From contig NW_026515543.1 in assembly GCF_014898815.1 (NCBI RefSeq), positions 2,604,001 through 2,668,000 on the forward strand: a stretch of DNA of 64,000 bases, given 5' to 3'. Source of the DNA: Panonychus citri (lineage: Eukaryota; Arthropoda; Arachnida; Trombidiformes; Tetranychidae). The translations under genes and the position numbers were made by a program. Positions 49,001 to 60,052 of the stretch are shown piece after piece; positions within the stretch are counted from its first letter, which is position 1, and every line of letters begins with the position of its first letter. The notes under the pieces are model-generated. The model did no database searches. It was given only the letters and a program-made list of their open reading frames with translations, and was not told the DNA's origin.

Positions 49001-52000
49001 GCACCATAGCCCATCGCCTTTAGGTCACAACGCGAGTGATTTTTACTTTTCCAATGAACGTTGTTTGAGCTCAGCTTTTCTCTCATCGATTAATAGTTAC
49101 ATGTTCAGTAAACGATATTATGCCGATTACGTTGATGCGCTCGATGATGTGGCCAGTGGTCATATTTGGGGTGTTGTTAGGATTAAGAAAGGATTTACAG
49201 ATTCTCTTTTGGCTCGATTAACTTTCCAGGAAACTGATCCGTTTACTGGTACCTCGATTGATCTTAATTCATCAACCATTGAAATTCATGGCGATTTAAC
49301 TTCATTTGTGTTAACTCGTTTGGTCACTGGTGCTTTGGGTCGAACCTTTTTGGATACCATTAAACCGACATTGTCCAATCCTAAATTGGCCGATTTACCA
49401 ATTAAATTGGGTTCCACTGTTTTCGGCTCATTTGGTAAATCAGATTTCTTTGGTGTTCGTGATTTCGCTGCACCAGGTTTGATGATTGTTATCGTTTATT
49501 CAATTGGATTCGCGCTTACAGCGTTTACTTTGCTCATTGAGAAGGAAGATAGAACCCTTGATCGAAACTATTCCGCTGGACTTGGTGCATTTCAAATTAT
49601 TCTTGGACAAGTTGTCACTCGATTTATTTTTCTTATCCCTCCGGTTGTCATTCTATTAACTCTTTCAATCACCCTTTTCGGTGTACCCTGTAGAGGATCT
49701 TTCCCTTTTGCCATCTTATTACTTTTACTTCAAATGTTATCTGGAATGTCCTTAGGTGTTTTTCTGTCCACTGTCCTTCCGTCCATATTTTCTTGTGCCA
49801 TAGTAGCAAATGCTGTCCTACTTTTCACTTTCATTATATCGGGTGTCATGTGGTCAATCGATACACTTCCCTATTACCTTCGTTGGGTCAGTGTAACCCA
49901 ACCGACCACTGCAGCAGCTGAATCACTAAGGTCAATCCTGGTTCGAGGTCTTCCAATTGCACAATCATCTGTATTCATGGGCTATGTGACCTCTGCCGCT
50001 TGGATCGGTGTTTGGTTGACCTTGGGAACTTTGTCCTTTGCATTTCAAAATAGTTAGAACCATTAATCGAATCCTTTACCTATCATCAGGGAATCAAATA
50101 TGTCCACCAGTAAATTAGATAATTTTCCTAATTGTAACTCGATTGACATTCTCCCAATTGTCCAATTCAATTACAATTCATGTAATGACCATTTAACACC
50201 CTTCTGACCATCACCATTATCAATTGAGCTTCCATCATCATCTATCCCACTCAATTGAATACAATTTTACTCTGAAAACTGAAGCTAATCTCAAATTGAA
50301 TCTCAATCAAAAATCATCAGTCTCATTTATTGTTACAATCACAATCACGCCAGAAAATCATATGAAACCTTAATTATTAATCATTTAAAATAATTTATCG
50401 TCATTATTGATAATATAATAACCGGTCAAGTCACGAAAATCTTGCTAATTTCATGATGAGGAGGAAAAAAGAAAAACAAAATCACCTTAATTCAAATCAA
50501 TCTTTTTCCCTGTTAATCTTATACCTAAGAAAATTAAACCAGTAAGATAATCACCATCATTATCATCACGCTGATTACTTGATGATTTAAATTAATCAGA
50601 TTCCATTAACAATTTCATAGCCGTTTTCTCACCAATTTCACCATAGAATTAGATTGTTATTGCAAAAAAGAAACAAACAAATCTCGTTCTTTCATTTGAT
50701 TGTCATGATTAACTTAATCTTAATCCAGTTAAATGTAGTTAAATCTAATTTACTTTGATTTTAATTTTCTCTCTTGTTAATATTTCAATAATATTAATTC
50801 TCATCAACTCAGTTAATTAACCCTAATGATGACCATAAATTTATGCTTGATTATTAAGCTGAAATCGGTTTGCTTGACCAACACTCAAATGTAATCTTTG
50901 TCTGTAGCTCATTTTAATTGTGTTTAAATTTCATCTTCCGTTAATTTAATTGTATCAATTATTTTGATACAATTACAATTATATTTTTACCTCAAGTCTC
51001 TTAAGTGTTGAAATAGTGATAAAATTTATGTGTGTCCAGTTTTGAATAATTAATGTCCAACGTAAGGGATAATTTAATCCTCTGATTTGAATGTTACACC
51101 TAGAAAATGATGATGATGATGATAATCAGTATTATGAAACATTTACATGACAGGAAGATGATTTAACTCTATCATCTTTTTACCTTCTTCTTACCTTGAG
51201 GTCAATTTATCTGTCCATCTGAATACGTGTTGATCGTCAGAAAAGTGCGTGTACCTTTAAGTCCCTTTCGTTGTAACGTGTTGGCGAATCAACAACAACA
51301 ACAGAAAAACAAAAATTCTGATTGTTATCATCTTTTAGATTATTAAATCATCATCATCATCTATTTTATCATCTTCCTCTTTCGTGACCATATTTCCGGT
51401 CATTTTTCTTCATTTGTTACCTTTAAATGTGTAACATTTCCTGTTACAGATAAACACAAACGGCGAAAAGATTTAAATTCAATTCTCAAAAAAATGATAA
51501 TCATGATAATTCAAACAATTTGACTTCTGAATTTGAAACATCTTCTATTATTATCATAACAATTACCGCTCAATCAAAGGCCACTTTTTTAGCCTCAAAA
51601 TTTTCATCTATTATTAGCTGAACATCATCATCATCAACATCAACATGATCACAATTGGGAATCATCATTTTAACAACTTATCTACTTTTATAATGATAAA
51701 CTTTTCATTCATGTTGATTTAATAAACTCAATTCAATTGAATTGGATTAACATTGAAACACAATCAATAACTTTTTCATTCATTATTATTAATATTTATT
51801 TCATATTCACACTTTGAATCTGATGTGTTTATCACTTATAATATATTATGACGATGATGATTTACATTTTAATTAACTTGATCAATCTCATTATTCAATC
51901 AATTGTTTCAATCATCTTTTTTTATTCATTTCTTATTCTTCCAGTGGTCAATTTGCTACTGTCCGTCGATGTATTGAAAGGTCATCGGGTAAAGAGTTCG

Positions 52001-54343
52001 CAGCTAAATTCGTCCGTAAGAAACGTATCATTGGCTCGAGACGAGGATTAACATTGGAAGACATTGAACGTGAAGTTAATATACTCAAGAAATTAAATCA
52101 TGACAATATCGTTAAATTATATAACGTTTACGACAATGGAAATGAAGTTATCCTGATACTTGAATTGTAAGTAAATCTATTGATTGGGAACAACAATTAA
52201 CAGTAATTATCATCAATATCATAATCAGAAATTAATCCAACCCAAAACTTGAACAGTAACCAAACAAATTCAACATTAAACAATCAGAATCTTAATAAAA
52301 CCAACAGACTCAGAAAACAGATTAACAGGTAATGTTATAAGCCATTATTAGGATTACCTATCATTAGTAACTCTCTCTCTCTCTCTCTCATTATAATTGT
52401 TGTCATCATCATCATCACCTTTAGATTAGCTTGATGATGATAATAAAAGAGTAATAATAACCATAAAAAAACTTCATTCATACCTTGAGAGTTACTAAGA
52501 TGTTGTTTCCTTCCGGTATTTTTTTTACTCTCTACCTGTCAAGTTAAATGTTTGACCATAATAATATCATTTATGAAAATGATATTATGTATATCATAGT
52601 AATGGTCATCTTTATTACCTTTATTATTATCATCTTCATCTTAATTATGACAAAATTTTTTAAACTAACCCTTGACTAGGAAACAATTTAAGGGTAACCA
52701 CATCATACATCATACAAACTCAAGGTAATTCTTGGGTTAGTTAAACCAGGAAACGTTATTGTTACTATTACCAAATTGTTATCATTAGACTTTTGTATAT
52801 TTAATGAAAAAGGTAAATTGTTTAACTGGAAAATGGTCAAAAAGTTTATCAACTGACCAGTGTCAACAATTTACTGTCGAAAAAAAAATTTCACTTCGTA
52901 TTCAATGTTAATCAACTATTATTTTATTATGTTTATGGATCTTTTTTGTTTTCATTTTAGGGTCAAAGGTGGTGAACTTTTTGATTACCTGGCAGGTAAA
53001 GAGGGACTTGAAGAGGGTCAAGCGATTGCATTTATTAGACAAATTTTACTTGGACTTGACCACATGCATTCAAAAAACATTGTCCACTTGGATCTTAAGC
53101 CTGAAAATATTATGTTACTTGACAAAGAAACACAAAGATTAAAGCTAATCGATTTTGGATTATCTCGAGTGGTCAATACTGGTTCAGATATACGAGAGAT
53201 ACTTGGTACACCAGAATTTGTTGGTCAGTTTAATTTTTTTGTCTCTCCTAACAATCAGTCAAACAATCAGCTGATCACAATCTAATTTCTACTTTTCCTC
53301 CATCTCTTTCAATTGTCCAGCTCCGGAGATTATTAATTATGAACCAATTACTTTAGCAACCGATTTATGGAGTGTCGGTGTTATCACATATAATTTGTAA
53401 GTTGATTCTTTAATTGTTACAATTGATTTTCTATCAGCAATTAACAATCAAAATGGTTTCAAAAACCTCTAATACTAATCAATTAATCAACACAATTATT
53501 ATATAAAAACAGGTCAAAAGTAATAGTTAATTATATTGTTAGTTTTAGAGATAAATTCAATTCTTTATTACCTGATATTAATCAAACGCAATCACTTAAA
53601 TTGTAAACAATTTAATCTTAATCATTTCCTTTATCACAATTTATCATCTTCATTATTTTCCTCTTTTCTTCCTTGACCAATCACTTATAATAACCTTTTA
53701 AATTGTAACAATTTAACAATACAATAAGTTATATATACAATTACTTTGTACGAACAACAATTAAAAATCGTTTAATTGCTTATCTCTTGATTACCACAAT
53801 TAGAAAACTTAATCATTTCCTTTTCCATCTTAAATACTATTTATTAATTTTAATCTATTTTTATTATTTTTTTTTATTTCTCTCTCTCTCTTTCCCCTTC
53901 CCCTTTTCATGCTAATCCCAACATCTTAATCCCAACAATTAAATGGATTAAACCAGATTAACTGGAGCTTCACCTTTCCTTGGTGATACCAAGCAAGAAA
54001 CTTTTACCAATATAACTACAGTTGATTATTTTTTTGATTCAACTCATTTTAGTGATTTAGCTCAACATTTTATATCAAATCTATTGGTTAAAGATGGCAG
54101 GTAAGTTAATCCTAATCTCAATATAACAGATTAGTTGGATTAATAATGATAATTAACTTTTCCCTTTGTTAATTTTGTTTTAAACTTTAAAGGAAACGTT
54201 TAACCGTTGATCAATGTCTATCCCATGATTGGATTAAATCAAGAGACTCTCATTTACTCAGTGAAACTGTGATACAATTAACTAATCCAGTAATCAACTA
54301 TCAACCTCAGATAATTAATATTAAAGCTCGGAATAAGTGGAAA
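43029..54343 (+). CDS. Dapk: Death-associated protein kinase (DAPK family), first 307 residues, gene continues beyond window
   Basis: DAPKs are Ca2+/calmodulin-regulated Ser/Thr kinases of cell death and cytoskeletal signalling. Exons: 43029-43093, 51945-52166, 52961-53223, 53321-53396, 53957-54100, 54193-54343. They read as one frame with GT-AG introns. Visible features are the glycine loop GSGQFATV (22-28, split by intron 1), AAKF with K43, the basic DAPK-type loop VRKKRIIGSRRG (45-56), DIEREVNIL with E65, HLDLKPENIM (D140), DFG (D160), GTPEFVAPEI, GASPFLGDTKQETF and LLVKDGRKRLTVDQCL. The frame ends with ARNKWK at phase 0, the start of the autoregulatory/calmodulin segment in DAPK1-3. This favours DAPK over DRAK/STK17. 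No further exon was found up to 64,000, so the last intron exceeds 9.6 kb and ankyrin/death domains cannot be judged. Intron 1 (8,851 nt) houses two other genes. The start ATG follows an in-frame TAA. Confidence 0.9.
43094..44356. other. DAPK intron 1, 5' part
   Basis: AT-rich intron sequence after donor GCAG|GTAAGT. It has an ATC repeat (about 43,270-43,299) and a CTTT-rich tract (about 43,826-43,860). No exon or gene seen. Confidence 0.6.
44357..44362 (-). terminator. Poly(A) signal AATAAA for the nested secreted-protein gene
   Basis: TTTATT on the plus strand reads AATAAA on the minus strand, about 42 nt past the stop codon of the nested gene. This spacing is plausible for its 3' end. Confidence 0.45.
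44404..45186 (-). CDS. Small secreted Pro/Gln-rich protein (173 aa, 4 exons), nested antisense in DAPK intron 1
   Basis: Minus-strand exons are 45066-45186, 44827-44990, 44653-44753 and 44404-44539. Introns are GT-AG and the total of 522 nt stays in one frame. The start is the first ATG after an in-frame TAG. Residues 5-24 form a hydrophobic core (SLIVTIFRTIVYYFLILN) typical of a signal peptide, with likely cleavage around residues 25-34. The mature part has an (IP)5 run at 49-58, YPPQPQPQ, scattered Gln/Asn, and a short hydrophobic segment (IKIVVVPII) near 122-130. It has one Cys in the mature tail (PRPCDLTLAW end). I do not recognise a family; low-complexity secreted proteins of this sort occur among cuticle, silk, salivary and peptide-precursor proteins. 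The third exon's acceptor (CCAATAAG) has a weak pyrimidine tract. Confidence 0.6.
45187..47591. other. DAPK intron 1, spacer between nested genes
   Basis: No supported gene. The region just before 47,592 should hold the ABC transporter promoter; it is slightly less A/T-monotonous at 47,410-47,560, but I see no clear core element. A 92-codon plus-strand frame at 45,679-45,957 has no supporting feature. Confidence 0.5.
47592..50057 (+). CDS. ABC transporter, subfamily H-type half transporter (821 aa, intronless)
   Basis: The order is nucleotide-binding domain then membrane domain, as in ABCG/ABCH half transporters, which work as dimers at the plasma membrane. Residues 1-80 are Asn/Ser-rich. 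The NBD spans about 85-325: Walker A GPSGCGKTT (122-130), Q-loop PQE (169-171), signature LSGGQ (221-225), Walker B LLILDEP (241-247), H-loop TTH (277-279). About six membrane segments follow (near 405-427, 625-648, 668-697, 703-727, 733-757, 800-818). A large extracellular loop (about 428-620) lies between the first and second, a layout I associate with ABCH and ABCA/ABC2-type exporters rather than classical ABCG. The loop has a His-rich run (447-473). ABCH members act in cuticle lipid barrier formation in insects; the substrate here is unknown. The gene lies wholly within DAPK intron 1 on the same strand. Confidence 0.9.
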   Translation: MNLNANNQNISSNKLQVNGLTSLQSDDNNNNNNSESLIVSSNLITTTSFSSSSPSSSSCDNNNQISSTSSPLMFNGRISLTARPAIRIRNLNVTYGHSGSTEFVLNNVAMTAPKGCIYGLLGPSGCGKTTLIKCLMGLKIPDSGEISIFNYSPGTRESGVPGPGVGYMPQETALSRDLTIKETWTFFGRVNFLTFDQISERISSLITLLDLPDKNTLISSLSGGQQRRVSFGVTILHNPRLLILDEPTVGVDPLLRSRIWRQLTNTARLYGSTIIVTTHYIEETRKADVVGFMRKGAIIAENSPNAFMSRYGVNTLEAVFHHLCYIHKRVSLSGSMKQISSKEGAKKKSTINSKVRGNNNDSKTTIATLSAPWSRPNETSDTHAWWIQFVATLTKYNLQIIRQPETIVASLVLPIIILLVFCVCIGGTPNGVPIGLVNHENCDYTTHQINDHHQNHHQKHHHHQNHHHHEHHSPSPLGHNASDFYFSNERCLSSAFLSSINSYMFSKRYYADYVDALDDVASGHIWGVVRIKKGFTDSLLARLTFQETDPFTGTSIDLNSSTIEIHGDLTSFVLTRLVTGALGRTFLDTIKPTLSNPKLADLPIKLGSTVFGSFGKSDFFGVRDFAAPGLMIVIVYSIGFALTAFTLLIEKEDRTLDRNYSAGLGAFQIILGQVVTRFIFLIPPVVILLTLSITLFGVPCRGSFPFAILLLLLQMLSGMSLGVFLSTVLPSIFSCAIVANAVLLFTFIISGVMWSIDTLPYYLRWVSVTQPTTAAAESLRSILVRGLPIAQSSVFMGYVTSAAWIGVWLTLGTLSFAFQNS
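50058..51944. other. DAPK intron 1, 3' part
   Basis: It holds the ABC transporter 3' end and AT-rich sequence. A GC-richer patch at about 51,222-51,295 (GAATACGTG ... GTGCGTGTACC ... AACGTGTTGGCG) could be a promoter or 5' UTR for a shorter DAPK transcript or an enhancer. No coding exon was found in it. The acceptor for exon 2 is CTTATTCTTCCAG. Confidence 0.45.
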
Positions 54344-54531
54344 GTAAGTTTACCTCATGTTTATTAATATTTGCAAAGTAAATTAAGATAATCCAACAAT
54401 TGAATAACAATTGAATTATGAGAGATTAAGTCAATTGTAACTTATTGTCTCGAATGATGATTTCTGCTTTTTTTGTTATGATTAACTCAAATATGATTCC
54501 TGTTGATGTAACTATTGTCATCATCATGATT

Positions 54532-54565
<34 letters not shown>

Positions 54566-55014
54566 TTTCACTTTCATCATCATCTTACCTGTAATCTTCA
54601 TCTTCCTAATGTTTTCTGCATTCCTCTTATGTCTTTCATCAATTTTTTTTCTGTCAGACTGATTTGCTTGATTTTCTTGTTTTGAAAAATTTTCTCATGA
54701 TGATTTTCATTGAGACTCACTCACTCACTCGCTCATTCACTTGGCCTTTTCTCATCATCCATCCATGACAAGCACGATGACGATAATGATGATGATGATG
54801 ATGATGATCTGTATCTTATTAGGCTAGTTTACATTGTTATCTGAATGCTTGAAAGGTTTCAGTGAGAGTTTACCTGGAAAAAGGTATGTTGTTGTTGATG
54901 ATGATGATGATGATAGATTATCAAGGAAGATTAATTTCTGATGAAATAAGATAGATATCAGGATTACATGAAAAACATGATGATACAAATGAAATGATTT
55001 TCGATATCAAATAA

Positions 55015-55059
<45 letters not shown>

Positions 55060-57928
55060 GAAATAACTGGTTTAGATTATCCGTAGAAAAGGATAAAGAT
55101 TAAAAGATTTACCAGAAAGAAAAAGAAAAAAAAGTTTTCTATTCATTCATCATAATTACGATGATGATGATGATTTCCTTGAATCTCTTGTTGATGTTGA
55201 TTAAAAAAGTTAATCAACAAAACTATTAAAGTAATCAAATGATTTTAAATTGTTCTCAGAATCAATTTCTTTCATTACAATTACCATTCAATTGACAATA
55301 ATAAAAGTCTCTCTCTATGTGACAAAAATAATCGTTAATCTTTCATTACCTTGATTTAAATTCTGATCAAAGGTAATCCTTTGTTTAATCTGATTCTTTT
55401 CACTTCTCTCTCACTCAATTTCTTGATCCACCTTAATCCCAAGTCCATAATAATAACAATCGACAAAAAGCATCAGGTAAACAACAAAAAAAAACATCAC
55501 AAAAAGAAAAGTAAACAATTAAAAGTTGACCTTCAAAGGTTCATCTAAATTGTAATTATCATCAACTGAATTAAGAACTGACCAGTTATCATTATCTAAT
55601 ATTGAAATAGTAATCAATTGAATCAGTTAATCATAATGATAACAATGAGATTAAATCTGAGAGGGATTTATATAAGTTTAATGGTTTTCCCATACATTTT
55701 GATATTCATGATCAACAAAACCTTTAATTGTTATCCAAATTAATATCAGCCTTTAATTGTGATCAACGAGTTGTCAATATCAACGTTTATTTAGAGAAGT
55801 TAATTGATCGTCATCACTTTTGATTGTTATTCAATTTTAATCATTATCATCGATCATTAATCTTAGAGCTTAATTTTTTTCTCTCTCTCTCTCCTTAAAT
55901 TGTTTTCATTTTAATTCTAATTGTTGGATTAACATCAAAACAATCAAATGACGATTAAAGATGCTGATGATGATGATGATGATTTGATTCACAATCAGTT
56001 GATTACACATATAATTTACAAACGCCCAGAAAATTATTTGATTGTTGATGATTATTTCAGTGATAATGATTAAATATAGCAAACAACAATTAAGACAATA
56101 ATATAAATCATAATAAGTACAGTTAATCTTGATAAACTTTCATAATAATTCAACAGTTAATCATAATGATAATTGTTGAGACATACGTTAATTGTAGTTG
56201 ATTGTGATCATAATCATTAAACATCATCATCATCATCAGATAGATTGGTTGAAATGATTAAGTAAATTGTTAACGATTCCGATATTTGTGGTTAATTTTT
56301 GAACTAATTTTTTGTTTCCCGCTTTTTATTAATCACGAAAAATTTGATTCCTATCAATTGATTAGGGATAATTAGTATTCACTTTACAATTTACTAATCA
56401 ATTTTATATTCCAATTATCATTTATATTAATAGGATATATGGTTAATTGTTGACCTTATATTTCATTCACTTGATTAGTGTGATCAACTAATCAATAATT
56501 AATCATTACTCGTTTAAATTTCAATGATAATCAACTGATTGGTTTACCTTAATTGCTACTTTTTGTTTTCATTGCTGATCTAAATTACTTTCACTTGGTT
56601 AAATTGATTGAATTTGATGATTTTCTGGATTCTGATTAATTGTTATCCTTTAAATTGTTACCATGAATATGATAATTAAATTGATTACGATTAAAAACCA
56701 ATCCCAATCTCAATCAATAAAAAAGTTTGTAATATTATAATAAGAAAATGAAAAATTCAAATGTTAATTGTGATTAAATTTTCTTATTCTCATTCACAAT
56801 TAACGTTAGTTGGTTAAAGTGCAAATCTGATAATAACAATTAACTCACAATCATCATCCGATCATCAGCAATTGTTGATAATTAGTGATAATCATAATTA
56901 TATATATGAGAAAATGATTAACTCTGTCAGTGAATTAATTTCTCAGAGGAAGAGGGAAAAAAATTAGTTAATTGTTGGTGATAATCAAATGGGAAGCAAT
57001 CAAATTGATTAAAGTTCATGTTGATTTAAATTGATATCGTTAATCATTTTCATCATCTTCTTAATCAAATTGATTAGTTAATTTTTAACTCGTTCATACC
57101 TTTAATTGTCTTAATTGTTTGTAGGTTTTTGTACAATTTTACCTTGATTAAGTTTAACTAATTGTTATAATCAATTTAATTGATTGATTAACCAATTTTT
57201 ATTGGATTAACACAAACCAGACAATTTAATCAGGTTCAAGGTTTTCATTTTATTACTGTAATTAAGCTGCAATTAGTTAATTTAATTAAAGATCCAATTT
57301 GTGTTTTTTTCATCTTAACCCTTCAAATTTGGTCTTCAAATTTAATTACAATCAAAAGTTTTGATTATTTAACAAATTGTTACGCTAATCTTGTCAATCT
57401 GAATGGTTAATTGTTGATCACAATTGATTCCGTGATTTTGGGATTTAACGATTATAAAGAATTGATTTAAATGTGATTAGATTATTTTTGTCAATATACT
57501 TAAATTGTGAACAATTAACTTGATTACAACAATCTGATCATTTGAAAGGTCAATCTGTGGGTGGTTTTTAATCACAATTAACCAGAAAACTTCAATCAAT
57601 TTACTACCTTGATTAATATTAATCAACATTTAACACTTTTTGTTTCTCATTTAAATTTTGATGATTAACATGATTAACGATTCGTAGCTATTAATGTAAT
57701 ATATTGATCTTAAATCATTATAAGCTAAACAATCAGTAAATTGGGTTATAATTCAATGAATCAATACAAGTTAATCATGATGATAATCATGTTTTCATCT
57801 TGATTATTATGATTCTGATTAAATTGTTAATTCCTTATATGGATTCACCTTTTTGATTACATTTTAAATTCACTTTTTTTCCTGTAAACCTAAAGTGATA
57901 TTAAAACTAATCAATTAGGTAACAATTA
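54344..57928. other. DAPK intron 6 (start), AT-rich with microsatellites
   Basis: Follows donor AAA|GTAAGT. It contains (GA)n at about 54,535-54,563, (ATG)n at about 54,785-54,810 and (CT)n at about 55,019-55,047. I looked for the next DAPK exon (calmodulin-binding segment, expected to begin close to QSVR) and did not find it. Confidence 0.55.
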
Positions 57929-58297
57929 CCGTATTTCCCCGCATTTATCGCCAGTGCTAAAAAGTGGAGAATTCACTGATAAGCCTTTTTTTGCCTTTTG
58001 ACCATCGACCAGGGCGCTTATACACTACTGAAGTAACCGGTTTTGAGATTGACTTTTACTCGAGAAAAAGACCCAATCGGTTAGATAACAATTTAAATTG
58101 ATAATTGTTATCTCGAACTGTATGGTTTTATATTCAGTTATCAGTTGATGACGTAAAAAAAATCTTCTTTGCCAATCTCAATCGTTTAGATTGGAAATTC
58201 ATTTACAAGCCAAGCGCATATTTAAAAGTGTCAACAAGGACTTAAAGCCGAATTTTTCTCACTGATAAGCACTGGCGATAAATGCGGGGAAATACGG
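57929..58297. mobile_element. 369-bp MITE, TA target site, 30-bp perfect terminal inverted repeats
   Basis: The left end begins CCGTATTTCCCCGCATTTAT and the right end is its exact complement over 30 bp. TA dinucleotides flank both ends (57,927-57,928 and 58,298-58,299). The interior is short and non-coding and GC-richer than the intron. TA duplication fits the Tc1/mariner/pogo superfamily, and CCGTATTT-type ends remind me of pogo/Tigger relatives; the family call is tentative. Confidence 0.85.
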
Positions 58298-58479
58298 TAA
58301 CTTTCATACCTTTAAATTGGCTAATTGTTTCAACTTGGAGTCTCTTTAATTGTTTCCAGTGAGCTTTCCATTGATGGTTTAGTTAATTGTTGTCTTACTA
58401 ATCATAATCTTGTCACGATTTAACCTTCAAAATGGTTGATTAAAAATATCATCAACTTGATTGATACAATGACGATGAT
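58298..58479. other. DAPK intron 6 spacer
   Basis: AT-rich sequence between two miniature elements; nothing else seen. Confidence 0.6.
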
Positions 58480-58612
58480 AAAGGGTGCTGCGTTTAAAAA
58501 GTATAACTTATCTTACTTAAAATTGTGATAAGAAGATGACAATTTAATTCAATTGTACACATTTTTCATTTTCTTATCACAATTTTAGGTAAGATAAGGT
58601 AAGACACCCTTT
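58480..58612. mobile_element. 133-bp palindromic MITE-like element
   Basis: The ends are AAAGGGTG and its complement CACCCTTT. Inside, ACTTATCTTAC...AAAATTGTGATAAGAA pairs with TTCTTATCACAATTTT...GTAAGATAAGG. The whole unit folds into one imperfect hairpin with a short A/T-rich loop. No target-site duplication is clear, so mobility is inferred from structure only. Confidence 0.55.
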
Positions 58613-59855
58613 AAAATATTAACATTGATCTTATTGTTTTACTTTAATTGTTACCTTTTCGGATGACAAAGATGAAGATGACGGTTAGCATGAAGACATG
58701 TGCTTTTTGTGGATGATGATCAAAGAGTAATAACTATTACTCTTTGATGATGATGATGATGAGAATGATGACTGAGTGCAAAAAGAAAGAGAGAAAGAAA
58801 GAAGAGGAAGATAACTTGTGTGGTCTTATCTTCATTTGTTCATAAGTTTCCATCCCTAATCATCATTTTCATGACAATAATCTGTTCACATTGATGATAA
58901 ACCAAAGATTGAAATTGAAAATTTATTGGAAAACAATAAATTAAAGGTTTGAAATTTCACATACAATTATAAAGGTACAATCAAAGTTAATTGTGATTGT
59001 TTACATTTAACTAATCATCGTGATAATCATTCTGGAGCCTTTTCATTTAATCATAGTTTCATTATTACTATAACATAGACTCGGTTAATTGTCTCTTGAT
59101 TCAATTGATCCGCTGATCAATAATCAATTTAATCATTTTACTCATATTTAAATTGGCTCAGTTTCAATTATCATTGGCAATCTAATATCTAACAATTAAC
59201 TTTCTCACTCTTGTTTACAATTAAGGTTTACTTTTAACAGTAATTGTTACTATTGTTTTCATAGACCTTTGTTAATTACTTGGGATCATTAGTATTGATT
59301 GGTAATAGTTAAAAATTGACCAAAGTGTCGGTAAAACTTAATTGTTATGGGAAAATAAATGAAAAACAAAGCTAAGAGTTGAACTTTATATTAAGTTACA
59401 TTTGTTAATCAACATAATTGCAATTATATTTAGCAATTAATTATGATTTTCCGGATATTATTACCTTTTCTGTTTCCGATCAGTTTTTACTTTTATCATT
59501 AGCTATACACCTGTAATGAGTAAATTACAAGCTACCTAATGATGAGTCCGGAAACGAAAATGATGCTGATGTTATACATAAAATGGGAATATTTATTAGT
59601 GTTGTGATTTATTATAACAAAAATCTATGTATAGGTTGATGATTAATTAATTATATTTATCATTTAATTGACCTTCTTTACACAACAATTGTTTATTATC
59701 ATGTTAAAGATTAAATTGTCATTTGGTTGATAGTTATTAAGTATTGGGAATTAAATGTTTATCACTTGACTTTGACATGATATTTATATAAAAATTAGTA
59801 GTTTATTAATCATGAGGATAGAGATGATGATTAAGATGATGAAAATATTGATATA
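58613..59855. other. DAPK intron 6 spacer
   Basis: AT-rich, with a perfect 14-bp inverted repeat with a two-base loop at 58,719-58,748 (ATCAAAGAGTAATA and complement). No exon found. Confidence 0.55.
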
Positions 59856-60052
59856 CAGCCAAAAACTTTGAGTTTGCATAAATTTTTAATCATTTGAGAC
59901 GGTCATCTTATCACTTAAAGATAAATTCAAAACAAAGATAAAATTATATGTATCGATATTGGAAAAAGTTAGATATCAAAATTAATCTTCAAGTGATTAC
60001 CATTACCTGCGCGAATGATTAAAAATTTATGCAAACTCAAAGTCTTTGGCTG
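59856..60052. mobile_element. 197-bp MITE, TA target site, about 40-bp terminal inverted repeats
   Basis: The left end begins CAGCCAAAAACTTTGAGTTT and the right end is its near-complement (one or two mismatches over about 40 bp). TA flanks both ends (59,854-59,855 and 60,053-60,054). CAG...CTG ends with a TA duplication fit a Tc1/mariner-type non-autonomous element. No coding capacity. Confidence 0.8.

Noticed and set aside
48783..49007. Minus-strand open frame of 74 codons
   Set aside because: It is the shadow of the His-rich loop of the ABCH transporter on the plus strand.
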